Shown piece by piece: positions 1 through 9,676 of a DNA stretch of 64,000 nt. Location of the stretch: positions 175,117 through 239,116 of the forward strand of contig ARYC01000103.1 of assembly GCA_000711775.1 (NCBI GenBank), written 5' to 3'. The notes beneath the pieces were generated by a model, which did not search any database, was not told the origin of the DNA, and was given only the letters and a program-made list of their open reading frames with translations. The stretch is from Oxytricha trifallax. Lineage: Eukaryota; Ciliophora; Spirotrichea; Sporadotrichida; Oxytrichidae. Numbering within the stretch: the first letter of the stretch is position 1; the number at the start of each line of letters is the position of its first letter. The position numbers and the translations under genes were made by a program.

Positions 1-110
1 GAAAACTTACCTTGCTATACCAAGTATCTGTAAAGATCTTCTTTACTTCTGAATTTTCCTATTAAATCTTGAGATTAAATTCTCTTCATTGCATCATTCA
101 TAGACTCCAT
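1..110 (-). CDS. TBE 22K protein, first exon (cut by window edge)
   Basis: Reading the minus strand from ATG at 110, a 100-nt exon runs to position 11 and is followed by GTAAGTTT, a good 5' splice site. Exon length, the start MESMNDAMKRIQSQDLIGKF and the splice site are the same as in copy 2 (30986-30887), where the gene continues through two tiny introns. The function of the TBE 22K protein is not known to me. It is transcribed divergently from the 57K gene. Only the first 33 codons are in the window, so intactness cannot be judged. Confidence 0.85.
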
Positions 111-675
111 CTTGCTTCCAGTTTCTATAAATGTTAATGAAATTTAAAATTATGGATATCCATTCTAAACTTACTAAAATTTTACTACTAAATAGGGAGA
201 TCCACTTGGAGGTCAACCGGAATCAGATAAATAGATAAAGATGGAGGAACTTTCTCCAAGTTTCAAAGTTTGACTTCCATTTTTATCAAACTTTCTCCAT
301 TAAATTGCTCCTAATAATAATTAATTTAATTAGGTGGTGCTCCTAATTTATATAAAACTTAATTAGGAGGTTAAATTAAAGTTCAAAACCGTATTAGGTG
401 GTGCATTAAAAAAATTAAATTTTAAAACTTCCCCTCCTAAATTTACGAGAACATATTTAGAAGCACCACCTAACTCCCCAAAACACATTTAGGTGCATTT
501 TAATTTATAAAATGGATGAAATAATATATAAATTATCTCAAAATTTTAGAAATATAAAACTAATGTCTCTCACTCTGTTCCCATTAAACCTCTCTAAATC
601 TTTGAGGATATGCTCTTACTTGTATATAAAGGTAGAATTTAAACAGCTTATATAATTATTAATAGTATTTATAAA

Positions 676-2124
676 ATGAGCGGCAACTTACTAAGAAAAG
701 CGGCATTACTTGGCATTAGCCAGCAAAAACTTTCCTTCATGAATCAAAAGAAAATTGAGACTTTTGATGCATTTACCTAGTACGAACCTGAAATTCTCTA
801 ACCTTAGGTCTCAGACTTTGAATAACAATTCAGTTGTTAAATAGAAATGCAGAGCTAAGAAATTCAATGCGAAGTTCCAATAAAAATGGTTGAAGAGGAG
901 GAAGAGAAAAAAGAAATTAAAGCATTACATTTATGTGAAGAGTGTGAGAAGAACTTCACTTATAAATCTGCTCTTAAGCGTCATATCTTAGAGTAGCATT
1001 CTAACAAGCCAAAGCTCTATCTTAAGCATGATAAGATAGATGGAAAATATTTTTGCCCTTATTGCAATAAGCAATATAACCATTCAAGGGATTTAAAAGT
1101 TCACCTATAAAACCATCATGGCAAGAAGTTTGAAGTCATAGATCCTGAGACTTGTGAGGTCTTCCTTCAAAAAAGAAAGCCAAGAGACCCTTTAGAATCC
1201 TTGGAACAAAGAGTTAAGAAAGAAAATAAGCTTATTAAAGCAGTTAGAAACCTCCCAGCTTCTGAGATAGTGAAAATCACTCTGAAGATACAAGCACTAA
1301 AGCTTCCAATTTTAAATGTAATTGACCTTAAAGAATGTAAGGAAAGTTATCTTATACTTGAGGACAAGTTTGAGAAAAAGGTCATAACTGATAAGCAGTT
1401 CGCATACAAGATTTATCCATTCAACTACTTTAAATGCGATGACAAGTATCAAATGGAATTTGTCAATGAGTACTAAGCTCTTACTAAAGCAAGGGATAGA
1501 CAGTGCAGATTTATAATTAAGCTCGATGCAATACTGCTTGCTCAAGATCATGTTGCTTTTCGCCTCCCTCTATATTAAATGACATTAAAAGACTACATTT
1601 AAGATTAAAGAGTTCCAAAGTAGCTACCTCTTATCCTTACAAATGTTTGCAAAGGCATAGAAGAGCTGCACACTTTAGGGTATGTTCATAGAGACTTGAA
1701 GCCTGAGAATATTATGCTTGACTTTTAACCTCTCAGAGTAGTAATAATTGATTTCAATAGATCATAAAGAGTTAAAGCTTCAGGACTTGGCAACGTTTAT
1801 GGTACTCCTGGATACTTTCCAGAAAGGGAGGACTGGAGAGATGGTGATATTAAGTAGGATGTATGGGCTCTAGCAGCAATTATTGCTGAATGCGATATGC
1901 AAAGAAATGATTACTATAGCTGTAAGAGAGAGAAAGATTCAAAACAGAGAATACAGCAATATCTAGACTAGAATAAGATAAAAGGTAAAATGAAAGATAT
2001 GGCTGAGCAGATTATCTTAAGACCAAACCACAGAGCAGAGCAAACAATAGACTAAATGATCAACTGGATAGGAGATATCAAATTTAGAAAATTAGCACAT
2101 GATGCCAAAGTATAGTTTGAGTGA
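676..2124 (+). CDS. TBE 57K zinc finger-protein kinase, intact
   Basis: Full 482-codon frame in the ciliate code (TAA/TAG = Gln), ending in TGA, with no break. Two C2H2 fingers lie near residues 90-110 (LCEECEKNF...LKRH) and 128-150 (FCPYCNKQY...LKVH). A protein kinase domain fills the C-terminal half: VAIK-like lysine in AYKIYPF, catalytic loop VHRDLKPEN, then DFN where DFG is usual, GTPGYFPE as the APE region, and DVWALAAII. The glycine-rich loop is not evident. HRD and the lysine are kept, so an active kinase is possible. The length and the finger-kinase layout match the known TBE 57-kDa product. It presumably binds DNA and phosphorylates something during transposition or genome rearrangement; the target is unknown. 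The start was chosen because MSGNLLRKAALLG aligns with MSANLVRRAALLG in copy 2. Confidence 0.93.
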
Positions 2125-2164
2125 ATAATAAAAATAAAACCCCTCTAATACAAACTACTATACA

Positions 2165-2285
2165 TTACATTTAAACATTAAACCCCTACAGAAACCCTAT
2201 TAAAACCCTAATAAAGAATGCACTAATAGTCTACTTTTATCAATCAAAAACTCAATCAAACTACTGAAAGGGTTTTGGGGTTTTG
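2165..2285. repeat. TBE copy 1 right terminal repeat
   Basis: Nearly the same 121 bp as the right terminal repeat of copy 2 (33040-33160). It ends in GGGTTTTGGGGTTTTG, two G4T4-type telomere units, directly before ATT, which fits the ANT target of TBEs. Confidence 0.88.
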
Positions 2286-2399
2286 ATTGCAACAATGCCC
2301 TGGTTAAAGAAGTACTTTAAATAATAATAATAATGTTAGGAATTAATGAATTAATCTACTCTTACAAATTATACAACTAATGTTAATCTATAACTACAT

Positions 2400-3229
2400 T
2401 CAAAACAAACTTGATCCCTCCAACTTCTTACTTGCTTATCCTTAGAGTTTCCCCAATAGTGTGTCTCTAACAAGACAGTAAAGTTCCTCGTCAAAGTAGT
2501 ACAGCCAGATAATAGGCTGGCAATCTTTCTCATAGTTCCAACTCACTATCAACTCTTCATGCACCTTCACTTACTGCAAAGTCACATCGATTAACTAATC
2601 TACCTGCACATCTCCAGTGACGTTTGGAAAGACACTCTCCACCCAGTGCTTTGATCCTTCGCATCCAGAGCCAGCCACATGTTCATGAGTTGCTCTTGGC
2701 CACTCTTAGGCTTATAGGAGTTGAACAGCCAGCCTTCAGGGTTGTTGAATATCTCCCAGACTTGTTCAATGTTAAGTGGCACATTTTCAAAAGGCACGAG
2801 CTTGCGCTTGCACATCAAGTCAGATGAGAGATATTTGTTCAGTTGATAAAAGTCTGAAGCCTCTTCAGCCTAGAGAGTTATTGTGATCCTCCCTATGCGT
2901 TGAGCTCTGACCCTAAACTCGCGCAGCAAAATGTAGTCTTAATTGCAAACAAACTTTTGCTTTGACTTCAAGTAATTCTCCTTCTCTTGAGGATAGGTAT
3001 CCTTTATATGCTGCTACCAGAATTGCTTGAGTTTCATGGACTGCTCATCAACAGGTAGGATTGATAGAACCTCAAGGCAGGGGAACAGTTGAGGAGCTTG
3101 CTTGATTTGCTTAGCAAGCCTGTCGTAGATTGATACCTCAATGAGATCCCCTTTATCAAGAAGCTTATCATAGATGTGAGTGAGTACCCAATCATAGGGC
3201 TGTACTTATGATATTTGCATGCTCTCCAT
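2400..3229 (-). pseudogene. Unknown protein, C-terminal part, frame-broken
   Basis: On the minus strand a frame opens at ATG 3229 (MESMQISQVQPYDWVLTHIY) and runs to about 2600, where a one-base shift is needed to continue to TGA at 2402. Together this gives about 275 residues, rich in charged and aromatic residues with no motif I recognise. Composition is GC-richer than the flanking TBE and spacer DNA, and codon use fits coding sequence. It ends about 110 bp from the TBE terminus. Upstream on the same strand is another coding stretch (3430-4230), and the two may be halves of one gene separated by a 14-bp interspersed motif at 3352. No function is proposed. Confidence 0.5.
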
Positions 3230-3351
3230 TCAAAGCTTACGATTATTTAATTATAAGATCGATACCAAGATTGATTTAATTGCCTTTTGAACAGGGGTTT
3301 AGTGATCATAGGATTTTAAGAAGAGAAAATTTTATCCTGAAGTCAAGTAAT

Positions 3352-3400
3352 GTAACAAACATCACCTGGAATTGTGTCCGGAATATGTGTCCAAGCTATT
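3352..3400 (+). repeat. Motif plus GTGTCC repeats, copy 1
   Basis: After GTAACAAACATCAC comes CTGGAATTGTGTCCGG and AATATGTGTCC, that is, two spaced GTGTCC units. The same 40-bp arrangement recurs at 9380. It resembles a cluster of protein binding sites such as a transposase-binding end, but this is inference. Confidence 0.6.
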
Positions 3401-3429
3401 CACATTCTCAGGCAAGCTACAAATGCCTT

Positions 3430-4230
3430 TCTCTTTTGTTGGAAGGCAAGCCCTGCTTAGGCAGCATTAATTACTGTAAGGGCAACAACAATAATAGTGA
3501 TTAGTAGGTAGGTTTGAATTATAGCTTGGGTGGAGTGGAACTTTTATCATAAGCAAGCTCTAGTATTTCCCCTTGATAATTATTGAGCCAAAGTCAAATT
3601 TCCCTTGAAACCTTCTTGTAAGCCTAGATTTCTTAGAGTCGATGATGCTCGATCTGAAACATGCCTCCCCACTTAATCTCCACTCTGGCATAACTTATAT
3701 GCGATTTCCAGCTTAGGTTATAAAACCAGAACAAACTTGCTAAAATCAAAGTGTCCAAATTTTGCTTGTTTTTCTCTATAATCTCTATATAATCCTTAAT
3801 TAAAGCTTACTATTAATCTCAAAATTTCTCAAATTTCTAAAACCATAAATCCACCCTCTATTCTCAGGAAATCCAAAGGTTATCCTGCTGCTTTCGCGTT
3901 CCCACTTCTCTCATAGGTGTCTAAGATCACTTAGCATACTCTATCATAATCTGGAAGTGAAAGGCTAAGCTCCAACGAAACTTATGATCGAATTAGTAGT
4001 CATTTTGAGAATCTCGATTTTACCCCTCAAATTCATAGAAATTACACGACTAACCCGTAGGAATTTAATTCCTAAGAAATGACGTTAAATTTGGGAAAGT
4101 TCCACTTAACCTCTGTGAATCATCACAACTCTCTCATCTCTTGATCTCAAGTATCTAAACTTAAACTTTGAAGTACGTTAGCCTGACTTAGAAGGTCTAG
4201 TGGGAGCAGGGATCGATTAAATTTATTTTC
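3430..4230 (-). pseudogene. Decayed coding stretch, unknown protein
   Basis: Minus-strand frames in the ciliate code show protein-like segments, such as SLPDYDRVCQVILDTYERSG near 3950-3880 and LILASLFWFYNLSWKSHISY near 3760-3700. They are joined only across frame changes and in-frame TGA codons (one before LWLNN near 3595). No known domain was recognised. The stretch lies between the divergent gene at 4327 and the motif at 3352, and may be the N-terminal part of the gene continuing at 3229. Confidence 0.4.
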
Positions 4231-4326
4231 TAACTGTCATGGGGATTTCGTTTGATTTCAGGCATATTTGATTTTGTCAGTTAAAGTTTAATCAATTAAA
4301 AATTAAAGCTATTCATAAAAACTAAG

Positions 4327-6168
4327 ATGTCAATCCGAATAATTCTCACAAAAAGCAAGCAAGCTTATTCTTCTACTAAGCAGTGCCCTGTTGATGGTTG
4401 CTCGCAATCCTTCTTAAAGAGATGTGACAAGTATTACCACTTAAAAAAGGGCTCACCCAAACTTTGATTATTAAAAGCACATCGAGGAAAGTAGGCAAGT
4501 TTATTGTGATCATAGCCAAAAGTCTTATAAAAGTTTCAATGTCCTAAGAGCTCACAAGTGTAAATCTATCAGGAGTGAGCAATAAATGAGGAATGGGCTG
4601 ATAGCTCCTAACGGCACAAATGGGAATTAGCAGTAATAAGTGCTAACAAAGTAAGCTTATAAAGTTGCTTATTCATTTAGTAGGGTTGATGCTACAGTAC
4701 AAACTTATGAAAGCCACTCTTACTCTAGTCTCCTAAGTAGTTTTGCTTAATCTGCAACCTACCCCTAGAATTTTTAGGAAGCTTAACCTATCTTATAGGA
4801 TATCAATACGGCCGTTAATTGTTCGGCAGTTAGAAACTTAGCCCAAATTCAAGACGCCACGATTATATCAGAGGTTGCAGCTTATCAAGAGTTAGGAAAC
4901 TAAAATTTTGGTAGCAGCCTCTAGTCTATGATTCCTTCAAAGAGATTACATAACCAAGAGAATTCAATATTGTAATCCTCTCTGGTCACCCCTATAAAAA
5001 GATCTTGTCTCGGCTTGTATTACAATGAGAATCAACACCCTAATAAGGACTCGAAAAAAGGGTAGAGCAGTGCTTGAAAATCGGGCAATCTTCGATATGA
5101 TTCCTAAACTTTCAACACAGTGCTTGACTATGAATAACCTCAGAGTTCTACTAAGGATAAAATAAAAGGACTCCAAGAAGAGATTGATTCTCGCAATAGC
5201 AGCTGGCTTAAAAGGATAACTCAATACAATATCTCACTGCGTTTAATGATTTCCAGGACATGAAAATTAATGATGCTATTTAGCAAGATGCTCTTGAAAA
5301 TCTATAGTACATAATCAGCGAAGAGCTGACTTCTGAATTGAACTTACTAGATAAATCATTCCTGTGTTTTGACTCTACCAAGGTTAATGCATAAGCGGTG
5401 AAGCAAGGTTTAATTGGCAGCAGCCATTTCAGGGTTTTGAAAGTGTTCCTAGGGGTTGATAAACAAGAGCAAGCAGCAAGGAAACATATTGAAGACTATG
5501 AGAATTTTCCTATGGGGTACCATGGTGGAGTTGGCACTGTAAAGGACTCATCATAGGTCCTGTGGAACCAGTGCATCATAAAGCAGTACTACAAGTATAA
5601 TCTCCTCGAATTAAAAGCCGCAATAAAGCTCTCTTAGAAGCAGTTGGAGTTGATAGCGTTTTGTGTTATCAGTACTTTATAAGAGGCTAACATCGTTTAG
5701 TAATTCCACCTGAACCTTAAGCCAAGCAACCTGCTATTTGACGAGAACCTAATGCCCATGTTGGTCGACTGGAAATACGTGAAGGACCACACTATCTCGG
5801 GTCTTGAATTTCAACATAGCCCAGAAGAAATTCTAGGATTCAAGGACTAAGACAGAGGTGAGTTAATGGAGCGTAGAGATGCTTGGGGATTGGGAGTGAT
5901 TCTGTACTATCTTTATCATGACAGGCACCCCTACTCCATTATGGAGATGGAAACCTTAAGTATTACAAAAGAGAAATTGCCCTTAATCGATATAGATGAA
6001 TCAATAGACAGAGAGATGAGGAAAATAATAAGTAAGCTATTGGTCTAGAAACCAAGGCAGCGATGGACGATTAGACAGGTGTTTTAATAATAGGTTTTTC
6101 AGCCATATAGGGCTATTCCCCTGAAAGCAGTAAGGGAATAAATTAGAGCAGTTGAAATTTAAGTATGA
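4327..6168 (+). pseudogene. Zinc finger-pseudokinase gene A, frame-broken
   Basis: Starts MSIRIILTKSKQAYSS and has a C2H2 finger of the C-x4-C-x12-H type (CPVDGCSQSF) near residues 20-45, then a second finger-like segment. A long Ser/Gln-rich linker follows. The C-terminal domain is kinase-like: FRVLKVF (lysine), FHLNLKPSNLLFD in place of HRDLKPEN, LVDWK in place of DFG, HSPEE as APE, then DAWGLGVILYYLYHDRHPYS. The catalytic Asp of HRD is Asn and DFG is lost, so this is a pseudokinase. Single-base frame changes near 4460, 5060-5080 and 5210 break the frame; the last 950 bp are continuous to TGA at 6166. Gene C (9677-13240) has the same finger spacing and the same HLN/DW changes, so A and C are relatives. 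Confidence 0.75.
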
Positions 6169-6291
6169 ACATTTATATAATTGATAATTTGTAATTTGAA
6201 TTAATAATTAATCTAAACCTTAATCTATTCTCTGGCTAATTAAAGGGTATATTATTGGAAATCTTAAGGAAGGTTTGTAACAAACATCACT

Positions 6292-9200
6292 TCAGTTTTG
6301 AAATGTCCAGATCCTTATACGAGCATTTCCAAAGCTCCTCAAACACTTTGTCCTTGCGGACCTCACTTACTGAGGCTCTGTCTCCCTACTGGAACTGAAG
6401 CAACTTCTTGATTACTTTCTTAATGCCAGACTTTGCGTTCTTGATTTCATCTGGCAGCTCTTGCTACTTGTATCCTTAATTCATCCCACGTATCTATGCA
6501 TCTGTGAAGGGGTGTTTACCGAACTGAATCATGAAGAGTACAACACCCAGACTCCAGGATCTAGCTTGAATATCTGGATATCCTGCGCAAGTATGTCCTG
6601 CCTGAACTGCTCAGGCGCCATGAAAGATTTCGTACCTGAACTAACTGCAGAATCAGTGAGACCCCAATCACAGATTTTTGGAAAGTACTTATCATCAATC
6701 AGAATGTTATCCAGCTTTAGATCTCTGTGAGCAATCCCAAGTGAGTGGGCGTAAGCGATTCCTATTATTATGAAGTAGGAGATGTAAAACTTCTGTTTCT
6801 CATTTAGCTCCTTATCGTGAATAAATGTCTGAGATTATTATTGTACCATTTCATAACTATCAATTTCCTCTTACCAAGTTTTATAGTCTCCACCAAGTCA
6901 ACAATAAAATTCGAGCCTGGGTCTTTTTCTTTTTTGTTTAGAGTTCCTTCAGAGCTTTAACTTCGCAATTGATTTACTGCTATCAATAGGCACTTTGATT
7001 GCCAGGAACTCATTGGGTTATTACTCCCCAAGTTTCTAACACTTAAAGACTCTTCCGAAACCTCCGTTTGCTTACTCGTTCAGAACCTTGAAGCCGTACC
7101 TATCTATCAGTAGCTCTGCTATATAAGATATGTTTTCCTACTCAAGTCTTTTGTTATTAGCCTATAGCTTATCATTAGCAATATTCAACTCCTGCCATTA
7201 TTACAACCTACTTGCAATCTTTTCTTCAATAAAATGAAATTTGTGCAGCTATTTCGCATAGTCGGTGTAGAGATTAAAAATTTTGAGGCGTTCCTCTTCT
7301 TCAAAGCCTTGATATATCTCCCTCTGAACATGATTAAAAACACCCTTCTCTCCAAAATCTTAGTCCAGCTCTGAACTACTGGGCTCAATGTATTTCTCAA
7401 TAATAGCTTTCTGCATACCACATTAATCCAACAGGTTTTAATACTGCTCTATGCCCTTCTTGTACAATGAAAATGTTTTCAGAACTGAATCAGGAGTGAC
7501 AGCCTCGATCTTAGAACTACCTGCTAACCGAACTTAATCTGCGATGGTTTAATTTATTTGATCCAGCATTTATTAACCGGATCCAGAGCTTTCACTAAAG
7601 CCAAGAAGCTCGTTATGTTTTATTCGCTAGAAATTTGTAGGGTGATGTTTGTTACAGACAGCTTCTATGTTTTCATTTGAGGAGCGCATATCTCTTTAAG
7701 TACTTGATCTTTTTTGCAAAATCTAGCCTTCGCCTTTTTAGATCTCTTTAACTTCTTCAGAGAGAATCTCTTACCCCTTTATCCTTGATCGCGCGATAGA
7801 TACTGCCTGGTATCTCTCAAGGAAATGAAAAGTAAATTTCTAATTGCCAGTTGTTGAGTAACTCATTTTATAGATAGATTAGAAGTTAGGCTGGTTATTG
7901 AGAAGATTGATTTTATTGATATTGGAGGTAACTACTGCATACTTTAGATTGGGGCAGTTGTCAATAAGATCCATCAAGTACACTAAGCAGGGTCTGACAT
8001 CCTGGCAGCGAAGCTGTATAAGTGAGTTACCTGCAGATTAGACGAAGTCTTAAATTCCTAGACGTTCCTGAAATTTGTTTAATAGAACTCAATCTCTTGA
8101 GGACAGCGCTCACTTCCAAGTCTGAATAATCTTCCTAGAGTTAGAGTAATTTCTTATTTGAGATATGGAAGCGGTTTGCGACTATCTCCACTCCAACGCT
8201 GGTTGCATTTGTCATAAATGCTGCCTAGAATACCAGCTTGCCAAACCCAGAACCAACATCATAAAACACAGAGTCTTGGCTCATACCATACTATTGCAGC
8301 CTTTCAATAATTTTGGAAAACTGAACTGTAGAAATTTCCCCGTATGCAGGTTGGGCATCACTGCCCACAAAATTGGGATCCATTATTATACTAGCTCTAG
8401 AACGAGTTGCAGGGGCTACAATGCCACAAGTCTTGGTTTGAATGTCCTGATTAAATAACACATGAATATTGCTGAAGTTCAAGTCACTTTAAAAGTTTAG
8501 GTACCTATGGATTTCCAAAAACGTTTTCCACAATCTATTATTAACTTTCTCATTAATACAATTATCTTCTTCCGCTTGAGCTTTGCCTTCTGTTAACTAA
8601 GCCAATTGAGTTTGTTCAGGCGCATGAGTAGCCACCTTTATAAAGTCAAGTAATACACCTTCCCTTGCAACTGACTTGGAACTTGAAGCAGGCTAAATCA
8701 AATCTAGTTGAGCGCAATATTAGCTTAAGAGAAGCATCCATCATTCCCTGCAATTAAATCGTCATGGTTTTCAATAGGAGATCCAGGATAAAAGTCCTCA
8801 TGAGCTTACTGCTCTACTGGAAGTGATCTTGATACCTCACTGATTGTAGCTACGCCTTACGCTTCTGACCTTTCAATTGCCTCCAACATATCTGTATGTT
8901 TATCAACTGGAATTATTCTTACTTTAGAATTGCAGCTGCTAAGTTGCGATAGATTCTTTTGAGTTGGAGTGGGCTTTCTCATCCATATTGATTTAGGAAG
9001 CTTCGCTCTGCTTTACATCTCCCTTGGATTTGCCAGAGGAACTGTACTTCTAGCTACCACTCTCAATAGCCTGGGCAACTTCTCTAATCTTCTTCTCCTT
9101 GACACAAGGGTGAAACCTATAGCTGTGCTTAGTTGAGTAGACCTTCTAACAAACTTCACAAATTGTATGATAGTTTTACAACTTGTTGTCTCTAACTTCC

Positions 9201-9316
9201 TGCTCGGTGTGATCCTTCTTTATGTGGCGGTGTTTGGCTGTTCTGTTTTAGAAAGGGGCATTGCAAATCTGACACGTAAACCCCTTGGGTAGCACCTGCT
9301 TCTATTGTTAATTCAT
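6292..9316 (-). pseudogene. Zinc finger-DOT1-like methyltransferase-kinase fusion (gene B)
   Basis: Minus strand from ATG 9316 (MNQQQKQVLPKGFTCQIC). Two C2H2 fingers lie in the first 75 residues (CQICNAPF…HRHIKKDH and CEVCQKVYS). A linker follows, then a methyltransferase domain at about 8390-7800: AYGEIS before the SAM-binding VFYDVGSGFGKLVFQAAF, then SVGVEI and later VTHLYSFAARMSDP. These elements in this order are typical of DOT1 (histone H3 lysine-79 methyltransferase). A helical linker precedes a kinase at about 7130-6300 with GGFGRVFKC glycine loop, FLAIKVP, AHRDLKLDNILID, CDWGL and FMAPEQF, so the catalytic residues are kept. About seven single-base frame breaks (e.g. near 8940, 8125, 8000, 6960, 6920, 6830, 6560) mean this copy cannot make the full protein. 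The one at 8940 could instead be a 16-nt intron. TGA (6294-6292) is two bases from a copy of the interspersed motif. Confidence 0.75.
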
Positions 9317-9379
9317 TTGGTGAAATTTTAACTGAGTAATTTTGTACTTGTAACTTAATATTATAAAACTTTGATCAAT

Positions 9380-9455
9380 GTAACAAACATCACCTGGAAT
9401 TGTGTCCGAATATGTGTCCGGAATTGTGTCCAATCTGGAATTTGTGTCCATTTTA
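9380..9455 (+). repeat. Motif plus GTGTCC repeats, copy 2
   Basis: GTAACAAACATCACC is followed by four GTGTCC units (GGAATTGTGTCCG, ATATGTGTCCGG, AATTGTGTCCAA, ATTTGTGTCCAT). The first 40 bp repeat those at 3352. It sits in the gap between the divergent genes B and C. A possible remnant (CCGGAATCGGTGTCCA) lies at 13382, near the far end of gene C. Confidence 0.65.
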
Positions 9456-9676
9456 GGAGGAAATCGAACTTTCTTCAATCAAGCCTGCTCGCGCTTAGAA
9501 ACTTGTCAGGTGGCATATATGAGTTAAGGAAAGTCAGAAGCTAAGTTGCCTGGTTCTTAGGAATGTACAGGCAGGGCACCTGAAAGTTTCGAGGCTTTTG
9601 AAGGAATATAAATAAGGAAGGCTCTCTGTTTAACTTCTACTTTGATTAAACTTTATAATTAATAACTATTAATATA

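Larger units (their letters stand above)
1..2285 (+). mobile_element. TBE: TBE transposon copy 1 (right part only)
   Basis: Seen: first exon of the 22K gene on the minus strand at the window edge, an intact 57K gene on the plus strand, then a right terminus ending in GGGTTTTGGGGTTTTG at 2285 followed by ATT (2286-2288). This gene order and the telomere-type end match copy 2 at 29012-33160, so the transposase half lies beyond the left edge. Known: TBEs are germline-limited transposons of Oxytricha with C4A4 ends, a 3-bp ANT target duplication and 42K, 22K and 57K genes. The terminal 120 bp are nearly identical to copy 2, so both belong to the same subfamily. The 200-670 stretch between 22K and 57K is non-coding and contains several short repeats of a TTAGGTGGTGC-like unit. 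Confidence 0.93.

Noticed and set aside
8165..8458. Plus-strand frame of 97 residues
   Set aside because: Antisense of the methyltransferase domain of gene B, which has clear motifs on the minus strand.
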